A stretch of DNA of 64,000 nucleotides from Nitrospira_E sp052156535 (GTDB lineage: Bacteria > Nitrospirota > Nitrospiria > Nitrospirales > UBA8639). A program made the position numbers and the translations under genes. Below are positions 59,513 through 64,000 of this stretch, one piece after another (position 1 is the stretch's first letter; each line of letters begins with the position of its first letter). The notes below the pieces were generated by a model. It made no database searches. It saw nothing but the letters and a program-made list of their open reading frames with translations, and was not told the origin of the DNA. The stretch lies in assembly GCF_052156535.1 (NCBI RefSeq), contig NZ_JBQKUP010000029.1, positions 124,001 through 188,000 of the forward strand, written 5' to 3'.

Positions 59513-60706
59513 ATGGCAATCATACCTGATAAACGCGGGCGCTTTGGGCAATTCGGAGGCAAGTATGCTCCGGAAATTTTGATGCCCGCCATCCATGAAT
59601 TGGAACAGGCGTATCGTGCGGCTAGGAAAAGCCGGCCCTTCCAGCAGGAATTTCTGAATTGCCTGAAACAATTTGTCGGTCGTCCCACTTCCCTTTTCTT
59701 CGCCGAACGTCTCACCAAAACACTTGGTGGAGCCAAGATTTACCTCAAACGAGAAGACCTGTGTCATACCGGTGCCCACAAGATCAACAATACCGTCGGG
59801 CAGGCCTTGCTCACCAGACGAATGAAAAAGAAACGTGTCATTGCTGAAACCGGTGCCGGACAACATGGCGTAGCGGTAGCGACTGTAGCGGCCATGTTCG
59901 GTCTAAAGGCCGAAATTTACATGGGCACCGAGGATATGGAACGACAGGCATTGAATGTCTTCCGAATGCGGTTACTTGGATCAAAAGTGACGGGGGTGAG
60001 TTCTGGAAGTCGCACACTCAAGGATGCCATCAGTGAGGCGATGCGTGACTGGACCACCAATGTAAGCACGACTCACTATTTGCTTGGATCGGTCCTGGGC
60101 CCTCATCCCTACCCCATGATGGTACGGGATTTTCAATCCGTGATTGGTCGAGAAACCCGGAAGCAAATCCTTGCACTGGAAGGTCGGTTGCCTCACTGTC
60201 TTGTCGCCTGTGTCGGCGGTGGCAGCAATAGCATTGGATTATTCTATCCGTTCGTCAAAGATACTCAAGTCAAGATGGTCGGCGTGGAAGCCGGCGGGCA
60301 CGGGATAGAAAGCGGGAAACATGCCGCGCGCTTTGCAGGAGGAACACCCGGCGTTTTGCATGGCACGATGACCTATCTTCTCCAGAATGAGGACGGTCAA
60401 GTCAATCCCACACATTCAGTGTCTGCCGGATTGGATTATCCGGCAGTCGGTCCTGAACACAGTTACTATCATGATTCCGGACGAATCCAGTACACCTCCG
60501 CAACGGATGCTGAGGCCTTAGCCGCGTTCGACTTACTCGCTAAGGAAGAAGGCATCATTCCCGCACTAGAAAGTGCCCATGCAGTTGCAGAAGTCGTCAA
60601 GCTGGCGCCCACGATGAAAAAGTCACAGATCTTAATCATGAATCTCTCCGGGCGCGGAGATAAAGATGTTCAACAATTAGCCAAAATGCGCGGAATTCCT
60701 CTCTAG
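59513..60706 (+). CDS. trpB: Tryptophan synthase beta subunit
   Basis: Condenses indole with serine; PLP enzyme. KREDLCHTGAHKINNT holds the PLP Lys and Gly-Ala-His segment. ETGAGQHGVAVAT, CVGGGSNSIGLFYPF (phosphate loop) and AGLDYPAVGPEHSYY are standard. LNLSGRGDKD closes the family pattern (read here as MNLSGRGDKD). Length of 397 aa is that of the common TrpB1 group. It is 54 bases after trpF. Confidence 0.98.
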   Translation: MAIIPDKRGRFGQFGGKYAPEILMPAIHELEQAYRAARKSRPFQQEFLNCLKQFVGRPTSLFFAERLTKTLGGAKIYLKREDLCHTGAHKINNTVGQALLTRRMKKKRVIAETGAGQHGVAVATVAAMFGLKAEIYMGTEDMERQALNVFRMRLLGSKVTGVSSGSRTLKDAISEAMRDWTTNVSTTHYLLGSVLGPHPYPMMVRDFQSVIGRETRKQILALEGRLPHCLVACVGGGSNSIGLFYPFVKDTQVKMVGVEAGGHGIESGKHAARFAGGTPGVLHGTMTYLLQNEDGQVNPTHSVSAGLDYPAVGPEHSYYHDSGRIQYTSATDAEALAAFDLLAKEEGIIPALESAHAVAEVVKLAPTMKKSQILIMNLSGRGDKDVQQLAKMRGIPL

Positions 60707-60786
60707 GAGAGGGCATACTCAGTGGCCAGAGAATCATCAGGCCAGGAAGGCCGCCAGGTCTCCCATCACATTTGAAATGTTCTGAT

Positions 60787-61584
60787 ATGAGCAATCGCAT
60801 TCAAGCCACATTTGCACAACTCCACGCCAAGGGTAAAAAAGCCCTTATCCCATACATTATGGCTGGCGATCCGACCTTAGCAATGACGAAATCTCTTGTA
60901 TTAGCGTTGGAACAGGGTGGTGCCGACCTGATCGAATTGGGTGTGCCATTTTCGGATCCTATCGCCGATGGTCCGGTGATTCAACAAGCAGCAGAAAGGG
61001 CCCTGCACTCTGGGACAACTCTTAAAAATATCCTTGCCACTGTCGCCAACCTGAGAAAAACAACATCTATTCCCCTTATTTTGATGACCTATTACAACAG
61101 CCTCATGGCCATGGGGATTAAGGATTTTTGTGCCAATGCCGTTGACGCGGGCGTCGATGGACTCATCGTGCCGGATTTGCCTCCGGAGGAATCTGACCTT
61201 CTTTATCATGCCACTCAAGCGGCGGGAGGACCGGTAAGTATTTTCCTGCTGGCTCCCACCAGCACAGCGGAACGACGACGTGCGGTGATCAAGCGATCAC
61301 ATGGCTTTATCTATTATGTCTCTCTTACCGGTATTACCGGTGCAAAGCTGACCGATCTCAGTCTGGTGCGCCAAAGCGTCCAACAGCTTCAACGAGCCTC
61401 ACGGAAACCTGTGGCAGTGGGATTTGGAATTGCTTCCCCCGAGCAAGCCAGAGAAGTTGGACAATTTGCGGATGGGGTCATTGTTGGAAGCGCCCTGGTT
61501 CGATACATTAATGAACACCATTCCGCCCAGACTTTTCTCACCGATATCCAGGGCATGGCACAACAATGGAAATCGGTTCTCTAG
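60787..61584 (+). CDS. trpA: Tryptophan synthase alpha subunit
   Basis: Cleaves indole glycerol phosphate to indole, which passes through a tunnel to TrpB. LIPYIMAGDPTL, IELGVPFSDPIADGPVIQ (catalytic Glu and Asp), VPDLPPEESDLL and YVSLTGITGAK match the family. AVGFGIASPEQA holds the phosphate site. ATG 60787 (MSNRIQATF) is preferred; a TTG at 60772 would add five residues. Length 265 aa. It is the last gene of the trp set. Confidence 0.97.
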   Translation: MSNRIQATFAQLHAKGKKALIPYIMAGDPTLAMTKSLVLALEQGGADLIELGVPFSDPIADGPVIQQAAERALHSGTTLKNILATVANLRKTTSIPLILMTYYNSLMAMGIKDFCANAVDAGVDGLIVPDLPPEESDLLYHATQAAGGPVSIFLLAPTSTAERRRAVIKRSHGFIYYVSLTGITGAKLTDLSLVRQSVQQLQRASRKPVAVGFGIASPEQAREVGQFADGVIVGSALVRYINEHHSAQTFLTDIQGMAQQWKSVL

Positions 61585-62487
61585 CCTGTCACAGCAAAAC
61601 CGTCACCCATGCTGAGTCAAAAAGCAAAATGTTCCCCGGCCTTCATAAATGCTGACTGGTTTCAACTAATACCTTCAATGCTCATAATCCACATCCTCCT
61701 TTCTTATTTTTCCGTGGCTTTTACTACCACGATGTCTCGGAACTGAATCACCCCTTCCTCATTCCTGGACTGATCTTTCCCACCCAGGGATAGTTTATAT
61801 CCTTAAAATACCCGCCAGAGAAAATTTCGCAAACATTTCACTCAAAGGTCCGCAAGGGAGGAGTCAGTCAGGGGCGCCCTGCATCTTCCACTGATTCCTC
61901 GCCGTTTCGAACACCACGCAACCGGTTAGAGGGAAACAAGTTCAGATATCCCGAGACTCCCAACACGTATTGAAAATGTCCCACGATCCTATTCGGACTT
62001 TCACTATAACCAGACGAACCGCCCAATCTTCGTTTGCCAGGTTGTCACACCCCTGGGCAATGACTCAGCCCATCTGGGCGTAGGGCAGCCCGCTTTATTA
62101 GGTCGATTTCCGATGGGGCCCTGCACGCAGACACCCTGAGCTGAAGACCTTTGGGAACAAACCACTTTGCATTCTCTGATGATGAACTCAAGAACAATGA
62201 ACCGGTAGATTGCTGGCCAATGCCCTATTACATTTGGCTACTTTCGGAGCAAAGGAAAATATCGGCCCTCTTCCTGTTGTCATTTTCCATGGAAAATCCA
62301 GCAAATCGTTTTTACCTAGCCCTGGCAAACCTTGCCCGGTGTCAAAATCCCCACAGCACAATAAAGCTAAAACTTACATGGTTTTCAAGCATTTCACCCA
62401 TTTCTTTTCAGGAATTTCTGGCACGGTTCTTGGTCTATTGGAAGGCAGGCACATGCTAAAACGTCCATAATTAACAAGGGGTTGTTC
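61585..62487. other. Stretch of about 0.9 kb without a convincing gene
   Basis: No recognisable protein, RNA gene or repeat in any frame. Two overlapping plus-strand open frames (62151-62459 and 62210-62470) have no family features or good start sites. On the minus strand a perfect ribosome site (aaggagg at 61695-61701) precedes an ATG at 61685 that opens only seven codons (MSIEGIS) before a stop. A weak CGTGG/CCACG hairpin lies near 61714-61732. It may be a decayed gene or an untranslated region. Confidence 0.4.
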
Positions 62488-62688
62488 ATGGGTGAAACCG
62501 AATACTTAGACAAGGAAGATCAAGAAAAAGCGGTGGAAATTCGCATTGAAGATGTCATTTATCGCTCTGATGAAAGCCCGGCGGTCGTGCTGGCGATCAA
62601 ACGCACCTGTTCCCTGAGTGGAGAATGCAAAGTCGGACATGTCACGTTGGGACATGAAAATACCCTTCGTTTATATCTAGAAACCTAA
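62488..62688 (+). CDS. Hypothetical small protein, 66 aa
   Basis: Not recognised. Starts at an ATG with aagggg seven bases before it. A charged, soluble protein (MGETEYLDKEDQEKAVEIRI) with two Cys (CSLSGECKVG) and a beta-rich C-terminal half (VGHVTLGHENTLRLYLET). No membrane segment. The good ribosome site and short compact fold support a real gene. The next 210 bases, up to the phosphoesterase, hold nothing convincing. Confidence 0.55.
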   Translation: MGETEYLDKEDQEKAVEIRIEDVIYRSDESPAVVLAIKRTCSLSGECKVGHVTLGHENTLRLYLET

Positions 62689-62899
62689 TCACGAATTCAC
62701 TTTCTCAATGCTTTCTTGCATTACGCCAATAGCTCAACTCTATGGTCTTATCCTGGTTTCATGTTCACATCTCCAAAGGTTCTGGCCAAGCGAACCCCTT
62801 TGACCAGAAAGCAACCGGCAAAGCACTCAAGTCTCAAGGGTTTTATAAGAGTCGACCAGGCTACTTTCAGAAGACTCATCGCGTATCCCCTCTATTCCT

Positions 62900-63355
62900 T
62901 TATTGGGCAATCTCAATGATTTCAGGTGTAAGGCCGGTATCAGTCAAATGAAGACGGGCCACGGAAATCGGGAGAGTAAATCGACGAGGGCCGGCACTGC
63001 CAGGATTGAGGTAGAGTACTCCCTTGCGTCTCTCGGCAGAGGCACGATGGGAATGCCCAAAAATGACCGCAGAAAATTCGGCGGCAACCGGATCTAAATC
63101 TAAGTGATCCAGTTCATGCACAACATATAAAACATACGATTGATGTTCGACGACATTCGTCAGGGGAATCTGCGCAGCCCAAGAGTCCTGATCATTATTC
63201 CCACGAACGGCGATCACCGGAGCGATCGCCTCCAGTGTCTTCAGGACCTCAGGGCTTCCGATGTCTCCGGCGTGGATAATCAATTTCGCACCGGTCAAAG
63301 CTGCAATCACTTGAGGGCGCACCAGCCCATGCGTATCAGAAATAATCCCGATCAT
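62900..63355 (-). CDS. Metallophosphoesterase, YfcE/MJ0936 type
   Basis: Calcineurin-like phosphodiesterase fold. GIISDTHGLVRPQV supplies D and H of the first metal site, IIHAGDIGSPEVL the bridging Asp, VRGNNDQD the Asn-Asp motif, YVVHELDHLDLD a His and FGHSHRASAER the GHSH motif. PGSAGPRR near the C-terminus is typical of the group. Length of 151 aa is usual. Relatives act on phosphodiesters; the natural substrate is unknown. Confidence 0.92.
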   Translation of the reverse strand: MIGIISDTHGLVRPQVIAALTGAKLIIHAGDIGSPEVLKTLEAIAPVIAVRGNNDQDSWAAQIPLTNVVEHQSYVLYVVHELDHLDLDPVAAEFSAVIFGHSHRASAERRKGVLYLNPGSAGPRRFTLPISVARLHLTDTGLTPEIIEIAQ

Positions 63356-63394
63356 CTTCTCTCTCTCTTATTTTCGATATTCTCATCCTGCGAA

Positions 63395-63985
63395 TCAGGA
63401 ATCTATTGTCGGTTGATCACCCGTTTTAAAAAATTCCCCGTAATGGCGTAAGCCACACTCTGGACAAAACCCATGCGTAAATTGGGCATTAGATCGATCA
63501 CTAATAAATCGTTCGAGCGGTTGCCAGTTATTATTGTCGTCACGAATCTTTTTGCAAAAACTGCAAATAGGAAGACAGCCCTCCAAAATATTGACTCTGT
63601 TGGCTAAGGCTCGCGTTTGCCTAGCGGTTCGATTGACAAGGAAAGCCGCCCCACCAAGAACAAGAATTCGGATCACCGTGTTAATGGAGGCATCTAATAG
63701 GGTGAGGGAAACCGACCAAAACTGTATATTAAAAAGTAATCTAATAAGAGACAATGCCACGGCACATGTCAGCCCCCAGGAAAATCCCCTATACCAGGAG
63801 GCGAGCGACACTGGAATGAGATACAAAATAGGAAACTGAATGGTTGGGCCTGCTACGAAATCCCCAAGCAAAATTACAAGCGCTAACGCACTCAAATAGC
63901 CGGGGAATAATATGGAATGCGTCCAGGCGTCTTTCCAAAAGCCTGTTTTGGAAGGAAGAAAAGGAAATGACTGAAAAGGCGGCAT
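63395..63985 (-). CDS. Membrane protein with C-terminal Cys-cluster motif
   Basis: Residues about 25-120 contain four or five hydrophobic spans (GYLSALALVILLGDFVAG, FPILYLIPVSLASWYRGFSW, INTVIRILVLGGAAFLV). A short linker (NRVNILEGCLP) leads to a conserved tail: ICSFCKKIRDD, then WQPLERFI and THGFCPECGLRHYG. This tail, with two CxxC pairs, is known at the end of many PAS- or receiver-domain proteins and probably binds zinc. Here it follows a membrane domain. The ATG at 63985 has tagg upstream, but the frame is open to the window end, so a longer N-terminus is possible. Confidence 0.7.
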   Translation of the reverse strand: MPPFQSFPFLPSKTGFWKDAWTHSILFPGYLSALALVILLGDFVAGPTIQFPILYLIPVSLASWYRGFSWGLTCAVALSLIRLLFNIQFWSVSLTLLDASINTVIRILVLGGAAFLVNRTARQTRALANRVNILEGCLPICSFCKKIRDDNNNWQPLERFISDRSNAQFTHGFCPECGLRHYGEFFKTGDQPTIDS

Positions 63986-64000
63986 AGGCCTAAACAGAAT

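Noticed and set aside
62151..62470. Two overlapping open frames of 102 and 86 codons after trpA
   Set aside because: They overlap in different frames, have no ribosome sites and no recognisable features, and the amino-acid make-up looks random.

Overview
The window is a dense, mostly housekeeping stretch of a Gram-negative bacterial chromosome. KDO and heptose genes (kdsA, kdsB, an RfaE1 kinase), RlpA, lipoproteins and a periplasmic HtrA protease show an outer membrane with LPS. Base composition looks close to balanced (not counted). The protein flavour, a NarK-type nitrate/nitrite carrier and the gene neighbourhoods suggest Nitrospirota, perhaps a Nitrospira-like organism of moderate GC. That taxonomic guess is inference from reading alone. 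No rRNA, tRNA, CRISPR array, insertion sequence or prophage was recognised.

Layout. 1-2.7 kb (+): 3' part of carB, greA and a SAM hydroxide adenosyltransferase. 2.7-4.1 kb (-): bioA, sharing a short divergent promoter region with lepA. 4.2-13.9 kb (+): lepA, lepB, rfaE1-type kinase, kdsB, pyrG, kdsA, pgsA, plsY, htrA, a run for translation, secretion, LPS precursors and phospholipid. 13.9-16.0 kb (-): an EF-G-like GTPase. 16.4-21.2 kb (+): a 776-residue fusion of a LuxD-like acyltransferase/thioesterase domain with a methyltransferase, then an orphan 7TM histidine kinase. 21.3-36.4 kb (-): one long same-strand run containing a second methyltransferase, TPR, degenerate MBL-fold and small unknown proteins, a TlpA-like thioredoxin, purF, purL, a DUF433 protein, purQ, purS, purC, purB, nusB, ribH, ribBA and a NarK-like carrier. 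36.6-40.0 kb (+): an RpoH-type sigma factor followed by groES-groEL and a perfect 18-bp terminator hairpin. 40.2-48.4 kb: a Cys-rich exported protein, queG, mutS2 (-), a secreted coiled-coil protein (-), an unknown protein, rlpA and a CNNM/CorC-type membrane protein. 48.6-53.6 kb (-): a MoxR-type AAA+ ATPase, a large unknown protein and ligA. 53.8-61.6 kb (+): a LysM lipoprotein and a complete trp set trpE-G-D-C-F-B-A. 61.6-62.5 kb holds no convincing gene. 62.5-64 kb: a small unknown protein, a YfcE-type phosphoesterase and a membrane protein with a C-terminal Cys cluster.

How the genes fit together. pyrG supplies the CTP that kdsB and the phospholipid pathway use, and kdsA makes the KDO-8-phosphate precursor. 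The pur genes encode most steps from PRPP to the AMP branch, with FGAM synthase in three subunits (PurS, PurL, PurQ). The trp genes encode all steps from chorismate to tryptophan. The sigma-32-type gene lies directly upstream of the chaperonin genes. The parts least explained by known pathways are the LuxD-like/methyltransferase fusion with its surroundings (16.4-24.5 kb) and the MoxR ATPase with its 631-residue partner (50.7-53.6 kb).
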